DNA from: Alistipes sp.
GTDB lineage: Bacteria > Bacteroidota > Bacteroidia > Bacteroidales > Rikenellaceae
Assembly: GCA_017624955.1 (NCBI GenBank)
Contig: JAGAMA010000001.1
Span: 1 to 64,000 of the forward strand
Reading direction: 5' to 3'
Length of the DNA stretch: 64,000 nucleotides
Shown here: positions 53,166-62,324 of the stretch, one piece after another
How the letters are laid out: the number at the start of each line of letters is the position of its first letter
How positions within the stretch are numbered: the first letter of the stretch is position 1
Position numbers and translations under genes: made by a program
The notes under the pieces: generated by a model
The model's input: the letters and a program-made list of their open reading frames with translations, nothing else
The model's database searches: none
What the model was told of the DNA's origin: nothing

Positions 53166-56117
53166 TTAGAATTTAAGGTCGAGGCCGACGGTGAACTGGC
53201 GCGACATGGGATATTGCGCCGCATAAATATTCGTCGTACCCTCGGGATCAAGACCCGAGAACTTCGTGAAGGTCAGCAGGTTCTGACCCTGCACATAGAT
53301 ACGGGCGCCATTGAATACACGCGTCTTGCGGATCCACTTCTCGGGCACCGAGTAGCTCAGCATCACGTTCTTCAATCTGAGGAACGAGGCATCCTCCAAG
53401 AGGCGGCTGTCGAACTCGGTATAGACACCGTGGCGCGGGATGTCGGTCACATCGCCCGGCTGCTTCCAACGATTCAACAGACGCTTCGACTGGTTGTAGG
53501 TCGAGAAGCGGCCGTTCGACTCGTCGAAGTAGCGGTCGTTGTTGAGCATCCAGCGATCGGCGACCCAGCTGAACTGCGCCGTGAGCGAGAGGCCGTTCCA
53601 CGAGAGGGTCGTACCGAAACCACCCTGCCAGGGAGCCATGTAGCTCTTATCCACCAGCACCTTATCGCTATCCTTCAGCTCGTTGGTAATCTCACCCTCC
53701 TTCGTGTACCACAGGGCATCGCCATTGGCAGGGTTCACACCCGCATAGCGGTTGATGTAGAACTCGCCGAGCGGATGACCGACCACGAGTTTCGTATTCG
53801 TATTCGAACGCTCATACTCCTGCACACCGTTGTAGAGCTCCGTGATCTCGTTGTGGTTGTACGACACGTTGGCATTGACCATCCAGAGGAATTTCTTGGT
53901 CGCAATGAGCGAGGCCGAGAGCGAAATTTCGGCACCCACGTTAATCATCTCGCCCACATTATCCCAATAGTAGCCGTAGCCCTTATCCGAAGTGGGCTGC
54001 GGCACCTCCATCAACATATCGGAGGTCTGTTTGTAGTAGAACTCGGCATCGACATTCAGACGATTCCAGAAGCCGGCATGCAGAGCCAAATTGGTCGTCC
54101 AGGGCTTCTCCCAACCCAAATTGGGGTTGCCGGGCTGTGCCAACGTAATACCTGCATCGCCTGCGTAGTCCAAGCCGCCGACAATGAGTGCCAGGTGCTC
54201 GTAGTTCGGAATCGACGAGTTACCCGACGTACCGGTCGAGAACTGCAACTGCGCATTGGTCAGCCAGCGCGAAGTGGATTCCATGAACTTCTCGTTGCGC
54301 AGATTCCACATAAAGCCCACCGACCAGAAACCGGCCCAACGGCGCGACTTACCGAAACGCGACGAAGCATCGGCACGGGCAGCAGCCTCGACGAAGTAGC
54401 GGTTGTCGTAGTTATACTCGGCACGACCGAAGAACGAGAGGAAGCCGTAATCCGAATCGGTCGTATCGCTCCACGAGGTGGCACGCGTACCCGACGAAAT
54501 GTTTGTCAGCTTGTCGTTGTTCTGTCCCTTGGTCATCAGGCTGAAGGCCTCGTAGTGGTAGTCGATACCCTCCTGACCCACCATGAAGTTGAACGAGTGC
54601 TTATCGCCCTTCATGAAGCGGTAGTTGGCCGTATTGGTGATCGTCAGCGTGTGGCTGTCGGTCGAAGAGCGCGAAGCCGAGCCCTCGCCCAGGTTGGGGG
54701 CATAGCTCGGATAGGACTTACCGAAGCCCGTCGTGTGGCCGTAGTCGATGCTCAGCTGCGAACGGAGCGTAAGCCCCTCGATCGGCGTTGCCTCGGCAAA
54801 GAGGGTCGAGATGAGCTTATATTTCTTATAATTTACGGGGTTATTCTCCAGCCACTCCAGGGGGTTCTGACCCATACCCTTCCACGAGCCGTCCGAGACC
54901 GAGGCAAGCGAGCCGTCCGGGCGGTAAGGATCGTTGTAGGGCAACATGAAGCGGGCAGCCGAAATGGGCGTTACGAGCGTATAGCTACCCTCGTCAGCCT
55001 GCTGAATAAGCTGGTAGTTGAGCATCGTGTTCGAGCCCACCTTGAGCCACTTGGCGGCCTGGCGCTCGAAGTTGGCACGGAACGAGTAGCGCTCGAACAA
55101 TGAGCCTACGGCCGTACCCTCCTGGTTGTAGTAACCGCCCGAAAGGTAGTAGTGGGTCTTCTCGTCGGCACCCGACACCGAGAACTCATGGCTCTGCAAC
55201 ATGGCGGCCGAATCGAAGACCTCCTCCATCCAATTCACGTCGATCGTCTGCAGGTGATTGTAGTTCTGCCCTGCCGTCATGCCGATCTCCTTCTCGTACT
55301 GGATACGCTCGGCCGTGTTCATCAAATCCCACTTGCCGTTGGCGATCTGCGAGATACCCATCTGCATACGGTACTCGATCGTCGGGCGATCGGCCATGCG
55401 ACCGCGCTTGGTCGTGATCACAATCACGCCATTGGCTGCACGCGCACCGTAGATCGAGGTCGAGGAGGCATCCTTCAGAACCGACAGCGACTCGATATCG
55501 GCGGGGTTAATGGTGTTGAAGTCGCTGCTCGAAATGGGAGCACCGTCCAAGATGTAGAGCGGTGCCGTGCCCGAGTTGATCGAGTTCGTACCGCGAATCG
55601 TCATCACGGCGGCGGCACTCGGCTCACCCGTATTCGAAAGCACCGTCAGACCCGGCACCTGACCCTGCAGCGCCTGGTCGAAGGCCGCCGTCGGGGTGTT
55701 CTCGATCTTCTCGGCCTTCACGGTCGAGACCGAACCGGCCACCGTACCCTTCTTGCGCACACCGTAGGCAATCACCACCACCTCATCGACCTGCTGCGAT
55801 TCGCTCTGCATCTGAAGGTCGTAGGTGACCGCAGCCTGTCCGGCGGGCACTACCCATTCGGCCTGCTGAAAGCCGATGTACTGGAAGATGAGCTTCGTGC
55901 CCGCCTCGGCCTGGATCGAGTACGATCCGTCGATCGAGGTGGTCACACCCGTCATCGCCTCCGTAACGACGGCCACACCGATCAGCGGTTCGTTGTCTTC
56001 GGCCGACGTTACCACACCGCTTACGGTCACCTTCGCGCCGCCTTGAGCCATGAGGGCTGTAGCCAGCAACGAAAAGCAACTGACAAGCAGTGTTCTGATT
56101 TGTCGTTTTCGTGTCAT
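53166..56117 (-). CDS. RagA/SusC-family TonB-dependent outer-membrane transporter
   Basis: 983 residues. Signal peptide (LLATALMAQG), a carboxypeptidase-like N-terminal domain (about 30-110), then the plug (LQGQVPGLTVLSNTGEPS, YILDGAPI, SVLKDASSTSIYGARAANG) and a 22-strand barrel ending in a typical F (VGLDLKF). It imports large ligands with energy from TonB, paired with SusD. The start at MTRKRQIR (56117) follows the promoter at 56198-56168; the longer frame to 56264 crosses the promoter and the previous terminator. First gene of a nine-gene operon. Confidence 0.92.
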   Translation of the reverse strand: MTRKRQIRTLLVSCFSLLATALMAQGGAKVTVSGVVTSAEDNEPLIGVAVVTEAMTGVTTSIDGSYSIQAEAGTKLIFQYIGFQQAEWVVPAGQAAVTYDLQMQSESQQVDEVVVIAYGVRKKGTVAGSVSTVKAEKIENTPTAAFDQALQGQVPGLTVLSNTGEPSAAAVMTIRGTNSINSGTAPLYILDGAPISSSDFNTINPADIESLSVLKDASSTSIYGARAANGVIVITTKRGRMADRPTIEYRMQMGISQIANGKWDLMNTAERIQYEKEIGMTAGQNYNHLQTIDVNWMEEVFDSAAMLQSHEFSVSGADEKTHYYLSGGYYNQEGTAVGSLFERYSFRANFERQAAKWLKVGSNTMLNYQLIQQADEGSYTLVTPISAARFMLPYNDPYRPDGSLASVSDGSWKGMGQNPLEWLENNPVNYKKYKLISTLFAEATPIEGLTLRSQLSIDYGHTTGFGKSYPSYAPNLGEGSASRSSTDSHTLTITNTANYRFMKGDKHSFNFMVGQEGIDYHYEAFSLMTKGQNNDKLTNISSGTRATSWSDTTDSDYGFLSFFGRAEYNYDNRYFVEAAARADASSRFGKSRRWAGFWSVGFMWNLRNEKFMESTSRWLTNAQLQFSTGTSGNSSIPNYEHLALIVGGLDYAGDAGITLAQPGNPNLGWEKPWTTNLALHAGFWNRLNVDAEFYYKQTSDMLMEVPQPTSDKGYGYYWDNVGEMINVGAEISLSASLIATKKFLWMVNANVSYNHNEITELYNGVQEYERSNTNTKLVVGHPLGEFYINRYAGVNPANGDALWYTKEGEITNELKDSDKVLVDKSYMAPWQGGFGTTLSWNGLSLTAQFSWVADRWMLNNDRYFDESNGRFSTYNQSKRLLNRWKQPGDVTDIPRHGVYTEFDSRLLEDASFLRLKNVMLSYSVPEKWIRKTRVFNGARIYVQGQNLLTFTKFSGLDPEGTTNIYAAQYPMSRQFTVGLDLKF

Positions 56118-56167
56118 ATTATCTAACAATTTACTTGTTTTTCTCTTCGTCCATAAACGATAGCGCG

Positions 56168-56198
56168 CAAATATCGGCTTTTCTTTTAAGAAAAGCAA
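56168..56198 (-). promoter_or_regulatory. susC promoter with a palindrome in the spacer
   Basis: Minus-strand TTG (56198-56196), 20 nt, GATATTTG (56175-56168; one mismatch to TANNTTTG). The spacer carries GCTTTTCTT-TT-AAGAAAAGC (56177-56196), two perfect 9-bp arms. This is a likely operator for regulating the operon. Confidence 0.6.
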
Positions 56199-56228
56199 CT
56201 TTCCGCACCACGAAACCGACGAAATGAC

Positions 56229-56258
56229 AAAAAAAGGGGACGAATAAAATCGCCCCCT
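56229..56258 (-). terminator. Terminator after the GH2 gene
   Basis: GGGG and CGA pair with TCG and CCCC around TTTTAT (one bulged base), followed on the minus strand by seven T. It separates the GH2 gene from susC. Confidence 0.65.
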
Positions 56259-56283
56259 ACTCATTATGGCACGCTAAAGCGCC

Positions 56284-59064
56284 TTATCTAAAGTCAAACA
56301 CCAACTCCATGTGGATACCCTCGTCGCCCTTCTTGATGCGGACATGGCCGGCCTGACCCGAAGGGCCGTGCTCGCTGAGGGGTTTGAAGCAGCGCATGGC
56401 AGGAATCTCGTACAGGAACGACAGATCGCCCTCCGGGAAGTCGGGATAGGCAATGATACCGCTTTTGTTATCGGCCGGCTGCTCGGGGTGGTAGAGGCGC
56501 ATGAAGAGACCGTCCGAGGCCGAGTGTACGGTAAAGTCTCCCTCCTTGGTCTGGAGGGTCATCCAACGCATATCGGCATGGTAGCCCTTGAACTCGGGAT
56601 AGACGAGGCGATCGAACGCGGCACCCGTGAGGGCATCGTTGTAATCCTTCTGCCATACGCCATACTGCGTACCACGGATGCGGTTCTTCCACACGCGCTG
56701 CGGGCCGCGGCCAAACCATTTCACACCCTTCACCTGCTCCTCGGGGTAGCGGAACGAGAAACCGAAGTTGATTACATTTTGAACAACCACGGCATCGTCG
56801 AATCCCTTACCGCCATTGGCGCGGTTGAGCATCACGGCGTGCATCTTCACAAGGCCCTCCGGATTCATCTCCCATCGCACCGAGTCGAGCGCTCCGAGGT
56901 AGTAGGCCGTAACCACAGCCAGCTCCCCCTCCATGCGGCTCTCCACGCGATCCAGGCGGCAATTCATGCCGATCGGAATCGGGCCGTCGGTCAGCGAAAC
57001 TTTACCCGAAGGACGCTCGACGGAGCTGATGCGGCCGGTCGTCGTATCGAACTTCACACGCACCCCGGCAGCAGCCATCTCCACCTCATTCCCTGCGGTT
57101 ACGAGCGATGCCGATGCGCCCTGCGAGTTGGCCATTTTCGGCACATAGTTCGCCGCACGATGAATCGGCCAGGTACGGGTTACCATCGTCTCGCCCGAGG
57201 GGTGATAGAGCGTGATCTCCAGGATATCGGCCTCGGTGAAATTCTTCGGCACGACCATCGTCGAGAAGCCCGAGCAACGCGGATCGAGGGCAGGCAGGCG
57301 AAGCGCGCCCTCTCCGATCGACTTCGTACCCTGCTCATCGACACGCAAGAGGCGATACTGACCCTTGCAGGCCGAGAGGTTGGTATAGAGGTAGTCGTTG
57401 CGGGTCAGGATGCGACCATCGAACGACGAGGTGATGCGGATATTCTCAAACTGGATCGGTGCCCACACATCGCGCACGGTGTAGTAGCTTGCCTCCTTCT
57501 CGCGGTGCGGGCCAAGGATACCGTCCGCGCCATTCGAGGCATCGCTGTCGAGTGCCCCGTTGCGATCCGAGCGAACCACGGCATTATCCGAGAAGTCCCA
57601 CATAAAGCCACCCACGAAAAGGGGCGACGAGGTGTATTTCGTCCAGAAATCCTCCAAGCCTGCGCCATGGCCCTGGTCATACATGCCGTGCATAAACTCG
57701 GTCGGCATGAAGAGCTTTTGGCCATTCGTAAAGCGGGCAATACCCGTCTGATAGGCAGGATAGTGGTGGGTGTCTATCACACCGAAATCGGCCCAGGGGT
57801 GCACCAGGGGACGACCCTGCGGATCGAGATCGGCAAAGTAGTGATCCAGCTCGGTATTCCAACCGCCCTCGTTACCGTTGCTCCAGATGATTACCGACGG
57901 ACGGTTACGATCGCGGCGCATAAAGGCCTCGACCAGCGGCTTGCCCGCCTCGGTCGAATAGCAGTTCTGCCAACCGCAAAGTTCGTTGAGCACCAACAGA
58001 CCTAACGAGTCGCAGACATCGAGGAAATGGCGATCGGGAGCGTAATGCACGCGCACGGCGTTCATATTCATCTGCTTGATTAGCTCGCCATCCATGCGGC
58101 TGATTTCGGGGCTGGTCGTGCGACCCCCTTCGGGCCAGAAAGAGTGGCGGTTAATACCCTTGAGCTGAAGTTTTACTCCATTTAAGTACAGGCCGTCGGC
58201 AGGGCGCACTTCGAGCGTGCGGAAACCGATCTTCTCCTCCTTATAGTGGAGCGAACGACCCTTTGCATCCAGCAGGCGAAGACCCAGCGTATAGAGCTTC
58301 GGCGACTCGGGCCCCCACGGCTCAACGCCGAGCCACGATGCCTCGATCGGATGCTCCGCTCCGGCCTGCAACTCGTAGCGCAACACCTTCTCGCCATCGA
58401 GCGTCAGCTCGAGCATCGAACCTGCAGGCAGGAGCGTGGTATAGAGCGTACCACGCAGCGAACCGTCCATCTTCGGATCGAGTGCGTAATCGACAATGTG
58501 GGTCTTGGGTCTTACCTCCAGATAGACGGGGCGGAAGATACCGCCAAAGATCCACCAGTCAGCCTTGCGCTCGGCGGCATTGACACTCTTATCCGAGGAC
58601 TCCTTCCAGACATGCACCTCGATCTCGTTCTCTGCACCGTAGCGTACCAGGCGCGAAATATCGTAGTCGAATTCGTAGAAAGCTCCACGATGCACCTCGC
58701 CTGCCTTGCGGCCGTTGATCTTCACCTCGGCATCGGTCATCACACCCTCAAAGACGATGCGCACCTGCTCTCCGCGCCACTCCTTGGGCACCACAAAGCG
58801 ACGGCGATAGGTACCCTCCTCTCGCGGCGGGAAGGGCTTACCCTCCTTGTACCAGCGGCCATAGCTATATTCACCAAAGCCCTGCACCTCCCACTGCGAA
58901 GGTACCTCGATCGTCTGCCACGAGCCACTTCTGCGCCCCTCGGAGCAGTAGAAGTCCCAGGTTTGGGTGTCGTCCCATCCCCTACCCGTGAGGTAGAGGC
59001 GCTCATCCTGCGCCACAGCCTGCAGCGCCACAAAAAGCAACAAGAAAGAGATTAGTCGTTTCAT
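56284..59064 (-). CDS. GH2 beta-galactosidase (LacZ-type, with small-chain domain), secreted
   Basis: 926 residues with a Sec signal peptide (LLFVALQAVAQ). Jelly roll, Ig domain, TIM barrel (acid/base Glu399 in IIWSNGNEGG, nucleophile Glu456 in MPTEFMHGM, GGFMWDFSDN), then a second Ig and a C-terminal beta-sandwich (EQVKGVKWFGRGPQRVW...). The last domain makes it LacZ-like, unlike the 806-residue GH2 at 7118. It has its own promoter and terminator, so it need not belong to the SusC/D operon next to it. Likely acts on beta-galactosides such as mucin glycans. Confidence 0.88.
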   Translation of the reverse strand: MKRLISFLLLFVALQAVAQDERLYLTGRGWDDTQTWDFYCSEGRRSGSWQTIEVPSQWEVQGFGEYSYGRWYKEGKPFPPREEGTYRRRFVVPKEWRGEQVRIVFEGVMTDAEVKINGRKAGEVHRGAFYEFDYDISRLVRYGAENEIEVHVWKESSDKSVNAAERKADWWIFGGIFRPVYLEVRPKTHIVDYALDPKMDGSLRGTLYTTLLPAGSMLELTLDGEKVLRYELQAGAEHPIEASWLGVEPWGPESPKLYTLGLRLLDAKGRSLHYKEEKIGFRTLEVRPADGLYLNGVKLQLKGINRHSFWPEGGRTTSPEISRMDGELIKQMNMNAVRVHYAPDRHFLDVCDSLGLLVLNELCGWQNCYSTEAGKPLVEAFMRRDRNRPSVIIWSNGNEGGWNTELDHYFADLDPQGRPLVHPWADFGVIDTHHYPAYQTGIARFTNGQKLFMPTEFMHGMYDQGHGAGLEDFWTKYTSSPLFVGGFMWDFSDNAVVRSDRNGALDSDASNGADGILGPHREKEASYYTVRDVWAPIQFENIRITSSFDGRILTRNDYLYTNLSACKGQYRLLRVDEQGTKSIGEGALRLPALDPRCSGFSTMVVPKNFTEADILEITLYHPSGETMVTRTWPIHRAANYVPKMANSQGASASLVTAGNEVEMAAAGVRVKFDTTTGRISSVERPSGKVSLTDGPIPIGMNCRLDRVESRMEGELAVVTAYYLGALDSVRWEMNPEGLVKMHAVMLNRANGGKGFDDAVVVQNVINFGFSFRYPEEQVKGVKWFGRGPQRVWKNRIRGTQYGVWQKDYNDALTGAAFDRLVYPEFKGYHADMRWMTLQTKEGDFTVHSASDGLFMRLYHPEQPADNKSGIIAYPDFPEGDLSFLYEIPAMRCFKPLSEHGPSGQAGHVRIKKGDEGIHMELVFDFR

Positions 59065-59082
59065 AATTGAGATGGTTTATGA

Positions 59083-59112
59083 CAAAGATAGGCTTTTTTA
59101 TATAGGTATCAA
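59083..59112 (-). promoter_or_regulatory. Promoter for the GH2 gene
   Basis: Minus-strand TTG (59112-59110), 19 nt, TATCTTTG (59090-59083), 19 nt before the ATG at 59064. Confidence 0.65.
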
Positions 59113-59151
59113 AAAAAGTTGAAAAAAATCATAAAAATCGAGTTCTTTGTA

Positions 59152-59182
59152 TTGCATAATACCAAAACTTGTCATATATTTG
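59152..59182 (+). promoter_or_regulatory. Promoter of the PspC-PadR operon
   Basis: TTG (59152-59154), 20 nt, TATATTTG (59175-59182), 46 nt before the ATG at 59228. Confidence 0.7.
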
Positions 59183-59227
59183 CATTGTAATTAGAACAAA
59201 ACCATACAAACAAATAAACTTTAGACC

Positions 59228-59740
59228 ATGAAAGAGACTGTAAATGTAAACATCGGCTCGGTAGCCTTCACCCTCGACGACGATGCTTACCGTGCGCTCA
59301 AGCTCTACCTCAAACGCATCGAGAATCGCCTCCCCGAGGGAGACAAGGATACGCTCGACGACATCGAACGTCGCGTAGCCGAGATTCTGAGCGAGAAGCT
59401 CTACTCGCCCCAGCAGGTGGTAACGCTGACCGAAGTAGAGGCCGCCATGCAGCAGATCGGTGCGCCCGACACGTTTGGCGCTGCGCGCGAAGCCGACCCC
59501 ACGGGCGAAGAGACGAAGGAGCAGGAGACGCACAAAAAACTCTATCGCCCGCGCGTGAACCGTTCGATTGCGGGTGTTTGCTCGGGCCTTGCCGAGTATT
59601 TCGGCATCGACCCGACTCTGCTTCGCCTCATTACCTTCATGCTGATTCTCTTTGGCGGTCTTTCGATCTGGATCTATGTAATCTTGTGGATCGTCATCCC
59701 CGAAGAGCCCGTTCGTGAAATCAACATTAACACCAAATAG
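59228..59740 (+). CDS. PspC-domain membrane protein, short form
   Basis: 170 residues. An N-terminal helical domain (about 1-85, TVNVNIGSVAFTLDDDAYRALKLYL) is shared with the 439-residue protein encoded at 60950. The PspC domain follows: LYRPRVNRSIAGVCSGLAEYFG and a membrane helix (ITFMLILFGGLSIWIYVILWIVI). PspC relates to envelope-stress sensing in other bacteria. Start of a four-gene operon, 2 nt before padR. Confidence 0.85.
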   Translation: MKETVNVNIGSVAFTLDDDAYRALKLYLKRIENRLPEGDKDTLDDIERRVAEILSEKLYSPQQVVTLTEVEAAMQQIGAPDTFGAAREADPTGEETKEQETHKKLYRPRVNRSIAGVCSGLAEYFGIDPTLLRLITFMLILFGGLSIWIYVILWIVIPEEPVREININTK

Positions 59741-59742
59741 CT

Positions 59743-60084
59743 ATGACAGAAGAGAATGTAAAGGTGCAAATGCGCAAAGGCATCTTGGAGTACTGCATCC
59801 TCGCCATTCTGGCTCGAGGTGCCAATTACGCTCCTAAAATTATTTCGGAATTGAAGGCCGCCGAGATGATCGTGGTCGAGGGAACACTCTACCCCATCCT
59901 CACGCGCCAAAAAAATGCCGGTCTTTTGACCTATCACTGGGAGGAGTCGCCGCAAGGCCCTCCGCGCAAATACTATAAGCTGACGGCCAAGGGCGAAGAG
60001 TACCTCGCCCAATGGGACAAGGCATGGGAGGATATGGTCAAGCAGATCGAGAGAATCCGCAGTAAAGCACAAAACAACGAATAA
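59743..60084 (+). CDS. PadR-family transcriptional regulator
   Basis: 113 residues, a compact PadR winged helix: KGILEYCILAILARG at the first helices, the recognition helix in VVEGTLYPILTRQKNAG, and the wing EESPQGPPRKYYKLTAKGEEYL. The C-terminal helix dimerises. PadR proteins repress in response to ligands or stress; here it probably controls its own operon, which also encodes two PspC proteins and a GIN-domain protein. Confidence 0.88.
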   Translation: MTEENVKVQMRKGILEYCILAILARGANYAPKIISELKAAEMIVVEGTLYPILTRQKNAGLLTYHWEESPQGPPRKYYKLTAKGEEYLAQWDKAWEDMVKQIERIRSKAQNNE

Positions 60085-60085
60085 G

Positions 60086-60928
60086 ATGATGAAGAGTTAT
60101 ATCATTGGGTTGATGGCCGCCCTGATGGTGGTCGTCGCCAGCACATCGGAGGCAGCTCCGCGCCGCATCAAGGGAAGCGGCAACATCGTATCGAAAGAGG
60201 TCTCGGTGGAGGCCTTCGAGGGGATTCACGCCTCGCGCGGAATCAAGGTAAAGCTCGTCGAGGGAACGGCAGGCATGGTAACGATCGCAGCCGACGACAA
60301 CCTCATCGAGTGGGTTAGGGCCGGCGTATCGAACAGCGTGCTGCATCTTACGATCGACAACGATGTTCGCTCGCTTCAGAGCACCCATGTCACGATTACC
60401 GTACCGACCGATGGCCGCCTGGGTTCGCTGAAGGCCACGAGTGCCGCCGAGATTGAGTCCGGGGTGCGCATCGTGAAGAAGAATGTCGAGGTCAAGGCCT
60501 CCAGTTCGGGCGAGGTGACGGCCGATATCGTAGCCGAGAAGTGCACGATCGAGGCCTCGAGTGCCGGCGAGTACAAGGGCGAGATAAAGAGTAACTTCTG
60601 CCACGCCGTGGCCAGCTCATCGGCCGAGATCGAGATGACGCTCACGACGCAAAAATGCTACCTTAACGCCTCCTCGGCCGCCGAAATCGCAGTCAAGGGA
60701 GCAGCCCTCGGTGCCACGCTCAACGCCTCGTCGGCTGCCGATATTCTGGGTGCGCACTTTGCCGTACAGAGCTGCCACGCGGATGCTTCATCGGCAGGCG
60801 AGATCGCCATCTGCTGCCTGGAGGAGTTCAACGGCAACGCATCGTCGGCCGGCGATATCCGCGTCTATGGCGAGTGTAAGAACTTCTCGCGTTCGACCTC
60901 CAGCGGTGGTTCGATTATCAAAAAGTAA
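60086..60928 (+). CDS. Secreted GIN-domain (DUF2807) beta-helix protein
   Basis: 280 residues. A Sec signal peptide is followed by the head GIN domain (FEGIHASRGIKVKLVEGTAG, VLHLTIDN). Then a run of about 18-residue turns is built on ASS(A/S)(G/A)(E/D)I: ASSSGEVTAD, ASSAGEYKGE, ASSAAEIAVKG, ASSAADILGA, ASSAGEIAICC, ASSAGDIRVYG. This gives a right-handed beta helix. Located between a PadR regulator and a second PspC gene, 1 nt after padR. Function unknown; likely an envelope or adhesin-type protein. Confidence 0.8.
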   Translation: MMKSYIIGLMAALMVVVASTSEAAPRRIKGSGNIVSKEVSVEAFEGIHASRGIKVKLVEGTAGMVTIAADDNLIEWVRAGVSNSVLHLTIDNDVRSLQSTHVTITVPTDGRLGSLKATSAAEIESGVRIVKKNVEVKASSSGEVTADIVAEKCTIEASSAGEYKGEIKSNFCHAVASSSAEIEMTLTTQKCYLNASSAAEIAVKGAALGATLNASSAADILGAHFAVQSCHADASSAGEIAICCLEEFNGNASSAGDIRVYGECKNFSRSTSSGGSIIKK

Positions 60929-60949
60929 CCCTTAACACCCTTTTCTACC

Positions 60950-62269
60950 ATGAACGAAGTGAAGAAATGCAGCCTTTCGGGGATTGCCTTTTCGATGGAC
61001 ATAGAGGCCTACAACGAGTTGCAAAACTACCTCAAGGCCCTCAAAGCAAATTATAAGGATTCGCCCGACGGGGCGGAGATCGTGGCCGATATCGAGGCCC
61101 GCATCGCCGAGCTGATTCTCTCGACACAGGACAACACGCGCGTCGTGGAGCTGCCGCTCGTGAAGAACATCATCGCCCAGATGGGTACGCCCGAGGATAT
61201 CCTGGGCGAGGAGGAGGATGCTCCGCAGCCGAAGCACTCCCCCACCGACCGCAATCCGCGCCGTCTCTACCGCGATATGGAGAACGCCAAGCTGGGTGGT
61301 GTCTGCTCGGGTATCGCCAAATATTTCGAGGTCGATCCGGCCTGGATTCGCGTGGCGATGTTCCTGCCGCTGATCATGAGCTGCTTCAGCCACATTCCCC
61401 TCTTCGGGTGGATGGGCCCGCTGATGGGCAATCTGTTCGGTGTCTTTATTATCTGCTACCTGGTGATGTGGTTTGCCGTCCCCGTGGCACGCACAGCACG
61501 CCAAAAGCTGGAGATGAACGGCCAGCCCATTACGGCGCAGACAATCGCCTCGTCGGCGGCCGCCAACGACCCCGATGCCAAAGCCAAGGCTGTGATGGCC
61601 AACACGGTTTCGACGGCAGGTAAGATTGCCCTGCTGCTCTTGAAGATGTTTGCCGGACTGATCGTCTTCTTCCTCGTGCTCTTTGCCTGCGCTCTTTTGA
61701 TTGGCCTGTTTGCCGTTGTCGTAGGTGGTCATGAGTTGCTGCCGGCCGATATTCCGATGTCGGTACCCATCCTGGGTCTCTTCATCCCACTCATTCCGGC
61801 ACTGATGATGATCTATATCCTGATGTGTCTGATTGCCTCGCGCCGCTCGAACGGCAAGGTGTTGCTGGTGGGTGTATTTCTGTGGATTCTCTCGATTATG
61901 CTCTGTGCCGGCATCGCTATCAAGCATGAGGTAGCACCGCGCGCCATTGACAGCTTCGACCTGAAGAAGGAGGAGATCATGCAGGAGGAGATCGAGTTGA
62001 ATGGTAAGCGCATCACGATCGAGGAGTTGCTCAAGCAGGTCGAGGAGGATGGCGAGATCGATCTCAACGGAGATTGGACAATCCCCGAAGACACGGACGA
62101 AGCCGGCGAGAAAAAACCGCTTGTCAAGATCGAAACGAAGGATGCCAAGGTCAATACGGACAATGGCAAGGGGATCAAAGTCAATATCAACGAAAGCGAA
62201 AAGGGTGCCGACTTTACGGTCGAGGCCGGAGGCGAAAAGTTGATCGAAGTAAAGGTAAACGAGCAATAA
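60950..62269 (+). CDS. PspC-domain membrane protein, long form
   Basis: 439 residues. The same N-terminal domain as the protein at 59228 (MNEVKKCSLSGIAFSMDIEAY), then the PspC domain (LYRDMENAKLGGVCSGIAKYFE and a helix). Four or so further membrane helices (about 220-330) are followed by a charged C-terminal segment (about 340-439) with Asp/Glu/Lys repeats. It is likely an envelope-stress or membrane-state sensor, co-transcribed with padR. Confidence 0.82.
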   Translation: MNEVKKCSLSGIAFSMDIEAYNELQNYLKALKANYKDSPDGAEIVADIEARIAELILSTQDNTRVVELPLVKNIIAQMGTPEDILGEEEDAPQPKHSPTDRNPRRLYRDMENAKLGGVCSGIAKYFEVDPAWIRVAMFLPLIMSCFSHIPLFGWMGPLMGNLFGVFIICYLVMWFAVPVARTARQKLEMNGQPITAQTIASSAAANDPDAKAKAVMANTVSTAGKIALLLLKMFAGLIVFFLVLFACALLIGLFAVVVGGHELLPADIPMSVPILGLFIPLIPALMMIYILMCLIASRRSNGKVLLVGVFLWILSIMLCAGIAIKHEVAPRAIDSFDLKKEEIMQEEIELNGKRITIEELLKQVEEDGEIDLNGDWTIPEDTDEAGEKKPLVKIETKDAKVNTDNGKGIKVNINESEKGADFTVEAGGEKLIEVKVNEQ

Positions 62270-62282
62270 ACGCCTTATACAC

Positions 62283-62321
62283 AAAAAAACGCTGCACCGA
62301 GTTCGGTTGCAGCGTTTTTTT
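62283..62321 (+). terminator. Terminator of the PspC-PadR operon
   Basis: CGCTGCA (62290-62296) pairs with TGCAGCG (62308-62314), with an inner CCG/CGG, an A-run flank and a following T run. Confidence 0.75.
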
Positions 62322-62324
62322 CAT

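Noticed and set aside
53214..55103. A 629-codon plus-strand frame opposite susC
   Set aside because: Antisense to conserved SusC barrel sequence and with Arg/His/Leu-rich shadow composition.
56118..56264. N-terminal extension of SusC
   Set aside because: It would precede the signal peptide and run over the promoter and the GH2 terminator.
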